Positions 16,201-22,683 of a stretch of DNA of 53,318 nt are shown piece by piece; the first letter of the stretch is position 1, and the number at the start of each line of letters is the position of its first letter. The stretch is from JBMTVN01 sp046047235. Lineage in GTDB: Bacteria > Verrucomicrobiota > Verrucomicrobiia > Limisphaerales > JAHDYP01. The notes under the pieces were generated by a model. That model made no database searches and was not told the origin of the DNA. It worked only from the letters and a program-made list of their open reading frames with translations. Made by a program: the position numbers and the translations under genes. The DNA is taken from assembly GCA_046047235.1 (NCBI GenBank), contig JBJOII010000012.1, positions 1-53,318 of the forward strand, given 5' to 3'.

Positions 16201-18355
16201 CGACACCGTTTCGTTTCCACTGATAGGTGACGGGTGCGCTGCCGCTGGCGACGACCTGGAACACGGGTGTTTCATCCACATTGGCGACGAGGTCAACGGG
16301 TTCCGTTGTGATGACGAGCGGGTCGTATACCTCGAGGAAAGCCGGCTGACTGACGGATATGCCGTAGGGGTTGCTGACGTGCACCGTGTAGTAGGCCGCG
16401 TCCCCGGGTTGCACATTGGAGAGCACCAGCACGGGGCCGGACTGTCCCGGCAGGATGTGGCCGTCCCTGCGCCATTGGTAGTTGATGGGGGCAAGCCCAT
16501 CGACATCCACCGTAAACACGGCGGTATCGCCGCTGATGGCCACTGTTCTCTGGGGCTGGTGCACGATGATGGGTGGGGCCACGAGCACGAGCAGGGCCTC
16601 ATCGCTCAGCACTTCGAACGTGCCCGAGGTGACGAGCAGGATGTAGCTGCCTGCGGCCTGTTCGTTTACGGCGGACAGCGTGAGCGTTGGGGAGTTGGCT
16701 CCCTGGATGGGCTGGCCGTCGTGATACCACTGGTAGGTGACGGGTTGGGCGGTGTTCAGGATGGCGGTGAACACGACATTATCGCCGGGCTGAGCGAGCT
16801 GGGACAGGGGTTGCTGGGTGAAACCCGGGGCGTCGGTGATGCGGACAATCGCGGTTGTGGTCGTCGTGCTTCCTGCGGCGTTGGACAGCTCACATGTGTA
16901 GCTGCCATCCGAGTCGGGTGTGACGTTGTCGAGGGTCATCATTCTGCCGGAGATTCCCAAGTCGGCGCCGTCGCGCTTCCAGGTGAAGACCGGTTCAGGC
17001 AATCCGAAGCCGTCGGCTTCAAGTTGCAGCCTTCCGCCGAACGCGACGTTTTGGCTGATGGGATTGCGGATTACCACCGGGGCCAGGGGTTCGGTGCCGT
17101 CGGCGAAATGCGCCGTCAGGCTGGCCTGATCATCCATGGTGAGCGTGATGGTGTGGTTGGTGGAGCTGGCTGCGCCGGTCCAGGCGAGAAAGTCGCCCCT
17201 GGCCTCGAGCACCGCCAGGCTGCCGCGGTTGAGTTGGACCTGGTTGGACGTGAGCAACTGGCCGTTCAGGTATACCGGGCCAGTGCCGTTGCGATGGAGG
17301 CTGAATGTTACCGTGGGTGAATCATAGATCGCCGCGATTACGGGAGCGCGCTGGTTGATGGTCCTGGCGTTATCCTCCGTCGCTGTTCCTGTGGTTGCTC
17401 CGAGGTAGGACCTGAGAGGCGATGAAAAGTGTCCGATCCGATAGCCCGGGGCGTAGGCCATGACCGTGCGGTAGAGGGTGCCTGATACCGTGATGCGGTT
17501 CCCGTAACTGTAGGAGAAGGCACCTCCCGACGAGGCATTGTCACGGCCATGCGAGCAGCCCAGGTTATGGCCCAGTTCATGGACGAAGGTGAAATAGCCC
17601 ACAGAATATTTCGCCTGCACGATGCTGTAGGCATCGGTTCCTGAGCCTTTAAGCAGGAAGGCGATCCCGGCATAGGGTCCGGTGGTTTCGTTGAAGAGGC
17701 AGACCATGTCCGCGTGGTACTGCTCGCGCAGGCTGCGTATCGACGCGTCACCGCGAAGCCGGTAGAGGTCGGAGGCCATGTCGCTGGTCTCGGTGAAGGG
17801 AACCTGCATGGCGTGCACCAGGTTGACTTCTGCGTGGATGCCGCTGTCCGCGTAAGTTTGGTTGGCTTCAGCGATTGCCAGGTCGATCTTGTCGAGCATG
17901 GCCTGCTCGCTGCCGAGGTAGTTGCGTGCTGCGGCCGTATAGAGCACCAGGACATCGAGTATGGCAGGATTATCGTCAGTGGCTGCCCGTCCGAGTGCCT
18001 TCAAGGGCGCATCGTCCAACGCCGGTTCTTCATCGATGAGCAGGGGTTCAGGCGGCGGTGGTTCCGTGACTTCCTGAAGGGAAACACCGTGTGCGGTTGC
18101 CTTGACGGCGAAGCGCCGTTCACCCAGAACGACGTGTCCGACTGAGCGCTCATCTCGTAACAGGAGGAGGAGCGATCCCTGGACACCCGTGTCGTTGACA
18201 AGCAGGGCCTGCAGCTGGCCCTGCACGTTAGGTTGCTGGTAGAGGACGTCGTAAGTCTGGTCGTCGATATCAATGCGATGAGGCTGGAGTTGTGCCCAGA
18301 CATGGATTGGCAGCAGCAGGAGGCAGAGCCAACCGATTGTCCTGAATATCTTCAT
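10208..18355 (-). CDS. Giant secreted metzincin protease with about 26 Ig-like domains
   Basis: From ATG 18355 the protein has 2715 residues and a signal peptide (KIFRTIGWLCLLLLPIHVWA); the ATG at 18487 would bury it 44 residues in. A pro-region precedes a zincin domain (about 135-345) with HELGHNLGCSH near residue 257, the HExxHxxGxxH zinc motif, and TVMAYAP near 300 as the Met-turn, as in reprolysin-like (M12B) peptidases. About residues 350-415 resemble a bacterial InlB-B-type repeat (TITLTMDDQASLTAHFADG). From about 420 to 2630 I count 26 Ig-like modules of about 84 residues, each with a YQWxxxG core and a G-x-Y-x-V-x-x-x-N-x-x-G end. Almost all lack the Ig disulfide cysteines. The C-terminal module (GYSYEVQSSSTLETWQ) is of a type common at the end of verrucomicrobial secreted proteins. 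It probably acts at or outside the cell surface. The target is unknown. Confidence 0.88.
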   Translation of the reverse strand: MKIFRTIGWLCLLLLPIHVWAQLQPHRIDIDDQTYDVLYQQPNVQGQLQALLVNDTGVQGSLLLLLRDERSVGHVVLGERRFAVKATAHGVSLQEVTEPPPPEPLLIDEEPALDDAPLKALGRAATDDNPAILDVLVLYTAAARNYLGSEQAMLDKIDLAIAEANQTYADSGIHAEVNLVHAMQVPFTETSDMASDLYRLRGDASIRSLREQYHADMVCLFNETTGPYAGIAFLLKGSGTDAYSIVQAKYSVGYFTFVHELGHNLGCSHGRDNASSGGAFSYSYGNRITVSGTLYRTVMAYAPGYRIGHFSSPLRSYLGATTGTATEDNARTINQRAPVIAAIYDSPTVTFSLHRNGTGPVYLNGQLLTSNQVQLNRGSLAVLEARGDFLAWTGAASSTNHTITLTMDDQASLTAHFADGTEPLAPVVIRNPISQNVAFGGRLQLEADGFGLPEPVFTWKRDGADLGISGRMMTLDNVTPDSDGSYTCELSNAAGSTTTTTAIVRITDAPGFTQQPLSQLAQPGDNVVFTAILNTAQPVTYQWYHDGQPIQGANSPTLTLSAVNEQAAGSYILLVTSGTFEVLSDEALLVLVAPPIIVHQPQRTVAISGDTAVFTVDVDGLAPINYQWRRDGHILPGQSGPVLVLSNVQPGDAAYYTVHVSNPYGISVSQPAFLEVYDPLVITTEPVDLVANVDETPVFQVVASGSAPVTYQWKRNGVALENQVYSICRLKDVQTRDAGIYTVDIKNPVGSLTSRAAVLTVLDPPRIVSNPGSLVVHEGLPALFEVNATGALPLNYQWQRNQTELPGETGPTLTLPSVSPQHAGSYSVRITNPDGSILSAAATLSVVAAPVVVRQPLPAVTPLGGTATFHVQASGTEPLTYRWLHNGQPVGGNSPVLYVQDVTLESAGSYRVVVSNPAGQATSGAADLRISQPPAITGPVMVTVDEGKPLLLQPQIRGLQPFTYSWRRNGNVTGTGAALEIPNATPADAGYYTLNVSNPDGSAAYAVQVVVAEAPRILTQPTSTTVGIGQTAMLWVQATGYSPLTYSWTRNGEPIPDAEGPTLIIPSVTASHAGNYVVHISNRFSSISSDAATLQVSQPPVITAQPESRQVAEGQHLALTVGVSGAEPMSFTWFRGLVTLGTDKQLNLGPALPEHSGSYSVRITNADGTVMSRQALVTVVSKPVFTTQPSPTTARVGSALSLRTTVDSAASVSIQWFRNGVAVTGANSASFNVYPCSPLHAGSYHAEATNLAGTTRSTTATVTIHDPPLLISQPAGIAANYDEAVSLTVEARGGEPLAYQWYKDGSLLTGKTGPTLSLFTASKQVQGLYHVVVRNTDGETSSRPAQLSVLPEPPVITRQPDRIAARPGERVVVSAEIESRFEVAHSWLKNDLVISTNQALVIPALSSSQAGTYMLRVSNEDGTTLSRPIEVLVATSPTITTQPADQLAGLGKTATFVVISDDPTARFQWEKNRVAISGANQASLQLLAVSADDEGYYTALVSNDFGEVYSREARLLIALPPVITQQPSDATVDVGGTATLGTTASGLGTLSYQWYGPSGLMPGATQSALRMTQTHEGHAGTYSCQVSSIGGTTTTRTVRVVVKSPPIITRQPLSQTVAPGDALSLDVAVTGLSPLAYQWFRNDIPLSGATTATLVIPQATTTDAGSYRVSVNNTDGTTHSAPAQITVVAPPKITRQPTGATIQPGSSHTLTVQAQGTPPLTYAWMRDHSTIATTTTLTLTDNPSLEGNYSVRITNAGGSVTSASVTVRVSQPPTITYQPAGGQVHIGQTFTLSANATGRPPLAYQWEKAGKPLPGETSSTLTLSGIVSEDVAGFRVRVSNTDGQALSDTAVLTLAPGETVAPGITLQPEDTQALRSTTTELTIEASGTPTLYYQWFKNNQPVAEASSGTLPITMTDDAPGNYHVVVMNTFGSVTSRVARVDFASLPGFLTQPTPTEGVIGDIVELDAQATNASSFAWIHDGAFIHDATNNTLLFPISGADSGGTYTLRAFNAWGYANSQSVQVKVHLPPVIQTHPNSLNVNRGDTATLRVIASSEGQPTYQWLKDGEILPNAINSSLLLSPVEPTHAGLYQVEISNAFGRTLSIPALVVVRDPPRILQTPSSVTIDEGAPFSLAVLASGRAPMNYTWVRNGSVLPANGSTLSVSSASTADAGTYSVRVDNLDGSAVASQIIVAIRALPRISTTLRTLTFNKGDTLSLSAGATGAAPLEYQWLFNGRKLNGENGATLTLPNLAASNTGTYGVRITNPIGTISANLALVTVLDPPKILQHPLPYIVPENTAVTLSVEATGRSPLTYQWYRNGLPLSGAIGPSHLMQKVTADQAGQYHVRVYNPDGYVDSQKAEITVITAPMIVTQPRSTRVTPGGTAYFLVDARGSTPLTYQWYHDGAPLESATESLLTIDNVQATDLGAYTVTVSNPLGSTTSTAALLTLSDAPVIVQQVQGKTVRQGETLFLAVMATGGGTLQYTWRLNNEVLVGPSERILTIQNVQPAHAGTYTVTVSNADGSITSQTAQIQVRSLPLFLHHPEVNIVTVGDPINLSARIASQESLTGYHWLKDGKPIDYGQTIVSEAAGLTTLDWEADSASFEMAGAYQLEVASNVGIQQSETAIVLVLPVQPLQIPENQPEPVALGLVDLEQGSKAFLFHGGIGYSYEVQSSSTLETWQTVHEATNLQQNIQQFIDSPSGQRTRFYRVMLKP

Positions 18356-18597
18356 TGTGAACCCTTGGGCCGGATTATCCCTGGCTGTTCCGCTGGCGTG
18401 CTGGCGGGAAAGCCAACTTGACGTGACCTCATTGCCCGTCATGGAGTGGGATCCGTCCCAAGTAGGATCGTCATGTTGTGGTATCACCTTAAGAGGTTCA
18501 TCGTAGGTTGCCTCCCGCGGGTGGCGCCGACAGATCGGGAAGTGACTTGTTTGGAGGTAAAGCGTGCTGGTAGAAGACTGGCCAGAGTCCGGCCGTT

Positions 18598-19416
18598 ATG
18601 TTTACAGGACCGTTGTATATTCAACTCGCTTTGGGTGTCGCTGTGGGGTTTGGGTTTCTTCTGGGACTTTGGATGTCCGGCCCTCCGGAATTGGCGCACA
18701 AGCGGCCGGTGCTGGTTCTGCTGACGCCGTTGATTACGCAGTATTTGGCTGGGGTGCTGCTGAAGCACTATTCCCCCAATCTGCCTTATCTCCTTGGGGT
18801 GGGAGTGGTCATGATGGTGGTTTACCAGCCCGTGATTTCATCACTTGCAGCCAACGGGCTGGTTGAATTTCTGGACCAGGCCAATTGGAAGGACAGGGGT
18901 GCCCCCATAGATTTGCGCCCTGTGCGACAGCTGGCGGATCAGGACATGGTGGAAGAGGCGATTGACCGGCTACGCATTGAGCTCAAGGAACGGCGCGGAG
19001 ACTACGAGGCCTACGTTTATCTGGCTAAGCTTTGTGCGCATGTCAACCGGGTGGAGGAAGCGAGGCTGGCTTTGCTGGAGGCCTTCGAGGCATCAAGGCT
19101 TCCACAGCAACAGGAATTTGTTCTGCGCGGCTACTTTGACCTGAAGCGACATCCGCTCTTTGCCGGAGCGAGGTTTACTGACGGGGGTCAGGTTCCGGCT
19201 GGTCCGATGCTGTTGCGCCGGTCGCTGGTGCTGTTTCGCCTACCGGACCTGGGCGAAACCAAATCCGTGGATGCCGGATCTTACGAGCTGCAGGTGGCTG
19301 ACAAGACGGATGTTTGCGGGGAGGTATGGTGGCAGGTGGCGGGTTCTGAATGGGGGAACACCCAAACTTTTTGGGAAGCTGCGGCCCGGAAGCCGTCCCG
19401 GGCCGGGAAGGGTTAG
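18598..19416 (+). CDS. Inner-membrane protein with TPR-like soluble domain, function unknown
   Basis: I do not recognise this 272-residue protein as a named family. Residues 1-85 contain about three hydrophobic spans (LYIQLALGVAVGFGFLLGLW; PVLVLLTPLITQYLAGVLL; YLLGVGVVMMVVYQPVISS). The soluble part begins with DLRPVRQLADQDMVEEAIDRLRIELKERRGDYEAYVYLAKLC, which has the helix-pair spacing of TPR repeats, and ends in a predicted beta-rich region. It is divergent from the giant protease gene (243 bp between starts). Its stop overlaps that of the DUF2490 gene by 4 bp (TTAG). A bacterial assembly or scaffold role is possible but unsupported. Confidence 0.75.
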   Translation: MFTGPLYIQLALGVAVGFGFLLGLWMSGPPELAHKRPVLVLLTPLITQYLAGVLLKHYSPNLPYLLGVGVVMMVVYQPVISSLAANGLVEFLDQANWKDRGAPIDLRPVRQLADQDMVEEAIDRLRIELKERRGDYEAYVYLAKLCAHVNRVEEARLALLEAFEASRLPQQQEFVLRGYFDLKRHPLFAGARFTDGGQVPAGPMLLRRSLVLFRLPDLGETKSVDAGSYELQVADKTDVCGEVWWQVAGSEWGNTQTFWEAAARKPSRAGKG

Positions 19417-20105
19417 AAGGACAGGGAGAGGTCCGTGCCGAAGATGTGCGCGTGCCGCCACTCAAATTCAAGGACGTGGGCACTCTGTAGCATGTAATAG
19501 GCGCTGAACTTTGCCTTGGGGTGGAGCTTCAGAGTGACTCCAAATGGAATCAGCCAATTCTGCTGAAACCAGAAGTCCGAGTATGTCAGAAGCACTTCTT
19601 CGCTGGCGAAAATGGAATCAACGGGATCCAAGCCGCTCACTTTCAAAATTCCCTTAACCCGGTGACGACTGCGCTCGTTTAGTCCTGAACGATTTTCAAT
19701 CCAGCGCAACTCAAGCCGATTCCGGAATTCAAGCGTGAGGTCCCTGTTTGCCCTCCACCTCGGGACCGCTTCCATCTCGAGGCGATGCTCTTCAATCCAG
19801 CCCTGATCCTGAGCCGTGCGGGTCGGCAGAAACCCGTAATTCACATTTGCGGCAAAATACGGTGCCGGCTGGGTCGATACGGACTGCTTGATGAGCGCCT
19901 GCCGAAAGCCCTGCTCGCTGTCGTAGAACCTCGTTTCGGCCGACGTGATCAGGTCCACGTACTCTGTGTCCAGCGTCTTTAGGGTGAGTGAGTTCCACGA
20001 GGCAAATACATCGCTGCCGAGCGCCGAGTAACTGAACAGGATCAGCCCGGTCAGCAGGACGAATGAGACTGCCAGTTGGCGGCAAGTGGACCGTACCTTT
20101 TGCAT
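19413..20105 (-). CDS. DUF2490-type outer-membrane beta-barrel protein
   Basis: The 230-residue protein starts at ATG 20105 with a GAGGAG ribosome site 11 bases upstream and a signal sequence (LAVSFVLLTGLILFSYSALG). The mature part alternates charged and aromatic residues in short strands: EEHRLEMEAVPRW, LTLEFRNRLELRWIEN, RHRVKGILK, YSDFWFQQNWLIPFGV, LEFEWRHAHIFGTDLSLSF, ending with a terminal Phe as in outer-membrane barrels. This pattern, with xxRxRxE strands and a Y-S-D-x-F plug, is that of DUF2490 proteins, whose role is unknown. A heptamer tract lies about 75 bp upstream of the start. Confidence 0.7.
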   Translation of the reverse strand: MQKVRSTCRQLAVSFVLLTGLILFSYSALGSDVFASWNSLTLKTLDTEYVDLITSAETRFYDSEQGFRQALIKQSVSTQPAPYFAANVNYGFLPTRTAQDQGWIEEHRLEMEAVPRWRANRDLTLEFRNRLELRWIENRSGLNERSRHRVKGILKVSGLDPVDSIFASEEVLLTYSDFWFQQNWLIPFGVTLKLHPKAKFSAYYMLQSAHVLEFEWRHAHIFGTDLSLSF

Positions 20106-20179
20106 GGGTGGTAAATCTCCTCGATGCACCAAGGCGCGCACCCTGCCAGAGGCAGCTTTGCGGTGCAATGCCCAGTCTC

Positions 20180-20256
20180 AGGGCGAAGCGGGAAGCGCCA
20201 AGCGCCAAGCGCTGAGGGCTGAGGGCTGAGCGCTGAGCGCAGAGCGGGAAGTGAGG
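20180..20256. repeat. Heptamer tract F
   Basis: About eleven 7-base units (GCGAAGC, GGGAAGC, GCCAAGC twice, GCTGAGG twice, GCTGAGC twice and variants) lie in tandem in the same orientation as tracts A-E. No hairpin array of the GACTACGG type follows, though a CCGCC/GGCGG stem flanks CATAGTCC just after it. The rest of the 365-bp gap (20106-20469) shows no gene. Confidence 0.75.
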
Positions 20257-20469
20257 AGGGCTGCTTGTCCGCCATAGTCCAGAGGACGGCGGGGGAAGGG
20301 CTGAGGATGGGGAGGTCAACGGTAAGGGTGAAGCGGAGAGCGGTGTGGATGGGGTGATTGAGTGCTTTGCCTAGCGCTTCATTGTGCTGAACCACGGGTT
20401 GGATGACGACGGCAAGATCGCCGCGGGTGAGCATCGACGCAGGTCGATTGGGGTGTCAGTGTCGCAGAC

Positions 20470-21405
20470 GTGCATTCTGGCTCGAGCGTGTTCCTCATCT
20501 ACCTGCTTCTGACGACCGCCAATGTCGGTCGCGGGCAAACCCTGGACCTCCTGCAGGATGTTTGCTTCGAACGGGGTTTCCACGTGCTCTCTCCGCAGCC
20601 TGGACAGCGGGTGGTTGTGAGGACGGTGATTGGGGATCAGGCGGGCCTCGATCCAGTCTGGGACATTGCACAATGGAACAGTCGGCATGACTTGTCGCGG
20701 AGCGACCCCGTTACATCCGCAGACGGGGTGTGGTCGCTCCATGATCAATCCAAGCGCGTCAGCAGGGTTCGTGGAGACCGTGAGCCGGACAGCATCATCC
20801 TTGAGTTGGATGGGACGCGTGAGTTTGAACGTCCGCGCCAGGCGGGCGAATCCTGGCCCCATCTTCTGGTCCAGCAGGCCGTGACCCGGTGCCCTCCCAT
20901 CGCCGGTCTTTCCTCGTTGCGCCTCGTTATTGAGGCTTGCCTGGTGGGGAAGGACAATGACGACGACGGCTATGACCCGGCCCTGCATTGTGCTCAATGC
21001 CCTCTCGTGCTGATTGTGCAAAACAGGAAGGTTGGGTCGCCGGGCTATGGTGACTTCTTCTGGTTTCAGGTGCCTCTGTATGATGACCGTTGGGAGTATC
21101 CGCCGGCGCATGTTGCCATGGACACCGCGGACCCGTCAGCCAAGCTCATCTATAATCCCGGACTCAAAGCCTATACCGATTCCACTTTGTCGACTGGCGG
21201 CTGGGTCCGCATTGATGTCGACCTTCTGCCGCATTTGCTCAAGGGCCTGCAGGTGGCGGGAGAGAAGGGTTATCTTCCAGCGTCGCAAGACCCCGCAGAT
21301 TTCGAAGTCACCTCCTTTATTCTGGGTTGGGAAGTGACCGGCAGAAACCGTGGAGCCATCCGGTTTCGCAACCTCTCGTTGCGAGCGGCGAGGGGTGGGC
21401 TTTGA
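20470..21405 (+). CDS. Secreted protein of unknown function, probable beta-sandwich
   Basis: Start GTG 20470 gives a signal peptide (HSGSSVFLIYLLLTTANVGRG) and 311 residues. I recognise no named family. The body has the strand-rich look of a carbohydrate-binding or lyase-like beta-sandwich: FFWFQVPLYDDRWEYPP, GGWVRIDVDLLPHLLKGL, and a final VTSFILGWEVTGRNRGAIRFRNLSLR, a jelly-roll-like closing strand. GKDNDDDGYDP is an acidic, possibly Ca2+-binding loop. Two Cys pairs are possible (CFERGF with other Cys; CAQC). Three plus-strand genes follow closely: the MFS transporter 48 bp downstream and then the TIM-barrel protein, suggesting a joint role in glycan use. The start is uncertain, since the ribosome site is weak. 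Confidence 0.65.
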   Translation: MHSGSSVFLIYLLLTTANVGRGQTLDLLQDVCFERGFHVLSPQPGQRVVVRTVIGDQAGLDPVWDIAQWNSRHDLSRSDPVTSADGVWSLHDQSKRVSRVRGDREPDSIILELDGTREFERPRQAGESWPHLLVQQAVTRCPPIAGLSSLRLVIEACLVGKDNDDDGYDPALHCAQCPLVLIVQNRKVGSPGYGDFFWFQVPLYDDRWEYPPAHVAMDTADPSAKLIYNPGLKAYTDSTLSTGGWVRIDVDLLPHLLKGLQVAGEKGYLPASQDPADFEVTSFILGWEVTGRNRGAIRFRNLSLRAARGGL

Positions 21406-21453
21406 TTCCACTGGTCAACCCGCAGGTTTCCTGAGCATGGTTGCCGCTCCTGC

Positions 21454-22665
21454 ATGGGGCGATTAAGCGACCGTCATCTCTATGGTTTGTTGTTCGGCAA
21501 CTTCCTGGTTTACGGGGGTGTTACGACCTTGGTGGGTGCCACGCTTCCGCTGGTTATCCGTGAGTTTGGGTGGAGTTACCTGGAGGCGGGTTTGGTGTTT
21601 GCTGCGGGGACCGTGGGCTACTTTACCACGACGTTTCTTGCCGGTCTGGTGATTGACCGTGCCGGCCCCAGGAGACTGCTGACGTTTGGGCTTTTGCTTG
21701 AGGCGCTGGGTGTGGGTTGTTTCGGCATTCTGCCGCAGGTTGCATTCAACATGAGTGCGTTGGTGCTGGTCGGGATAGGGCAGGGTAGCACGGAACTGGC
21801 CACCAACTATTCGGTGGTCCAGATGGAACGGTCGGGTTCGAGCCGGTTGATGAACCTGATGCATGCCGCTTTCACCATAGGGGCGGTGGCGACTCCGGCC
21901 CTCGCGGCCGGGTTCATCGAGGTTTCGGGTCGTTGGCGGTTGATCTATCTGGTGATGGCGGGGTTGACCCTGCTTGTGTCCGGCATAGTCCAACTGCGTA
22001 CGCTGCCTTTTGCTGATCCCCAGCCTTCAGCCCAGTCTTCGCGAGCCTCGCTTGGCCTGATCGCACGGGAGCCGTTGCTGGGACTGATTGCCCTGGTGGT
22101 CCTGCTCTATGTGGGGGCGGAGATGGGTATCTCGGCCTGGGTATCAGAATTTCTGGTGAAGACGTTCTCTGCGACGGCCTCGGCGGGTGCCATCGGTGTA
22201 TCGGCTTATTGGTTGGGGATTCTGCTCGGGCGAGTCCTGACGTCGGCCTTTTACCGGGGTAGGCAGCCTGCCAAGGCATTGGTGCTTTTCGGGGTGATGT
22301 CGACAGTCTGCCTGCTGGGGGTGATCTTTGCCGCCAACCACACCTTGTCTGTTTTGCTTTTCTTCGGAACCGGGCTTGGCTATTCGGCGGTGTATCCGTT
22401 GGCGATGACCATGACTGGTCAGGCTTTCCCCCGACAGCAGGGCGTGGCCATTGGGGTCGTCTCGACCGGGGGCGGGCTGGGTGCGTGTATCTTTCCATTT
22501 ATCATGTCGGCGATTTCCAACCACATGGGGATTGTGGCTGGATTCTGGTTCTACCTGGGCGTTACCGGGGTTATGGTCCTGACCATGATCGGAATTGTGC
22601 TGCTCTTGCCTCGCAGGCCTGTTACGGCCGAGGCACCGGACAGCGCGGGCCGGTCGGCGAACTGA
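21454..22665 (+). CDS. Major facilitator superfamily transporter
   Basis: A 403-residue inner-membrane protein with about 12 spans. The loop 2-3 MFS signature appears as GLVIDRAGPRRLL near residue 70, and a weaker copy follows in the second half. The first span reads LYGLLFGNFLVYGGVTTLVG; the second half includes LIALVVLLYVGAEMGISAWVSEFLVK, similar to FucP/sugar-type MFS carriers (Glu in GAEMGISAW). The substrate is not shown by the sequence. It lies between a secreted protein and a secreted TIM-barrel protein (18 bp before the latter), so a saccharide released outside is a reasonable guess. It likely works by H+ symport, as most relatives do. Confidence 0.88.
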   Translation: MGRLSDRHLYGLLFGNFLVYGGVTTLVGATLPLVIREFGWSYLEAGLVFAAGTVGYFTTTFLAGLVIDRAGPRRLLTFGLLLEALGVGCFGILPQVAFNMSALVLVGIGQGSTELATNYSVVQMERSGSSRLMNLMHAAFTIGAVATPALAAGFIEVSGRWRLIYLVMAGLTLLVSGIVQLRTLPFADPQPSAQSSRASLGLIAREPLLGLIALVVLLYVGAEMGISAWVSEFLVKTFSATASAGAIGVSAYWLGILLGRVLTSAFYRGRQPAKALVLFGVMSTVCLLGVIFAANHTLSVLLFFGTGLGYSAVYPLAMTMTGQAFPRQQGVAIGVVSTGGGLGACIFPFIMSAISNHMGIVAGFWFYLGVTGVMVLTMIGIVLLLPRRPVTAEAPDSAGRSAN

Positions 22666-22683
22666 TTCACTCCTGCACTTTCC

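Noticed and set aside
16154..17320. 388-codon plus-strand frame
   Set aside because: It is antisense to the Ig-domain protease gene and has no recognisable domain.
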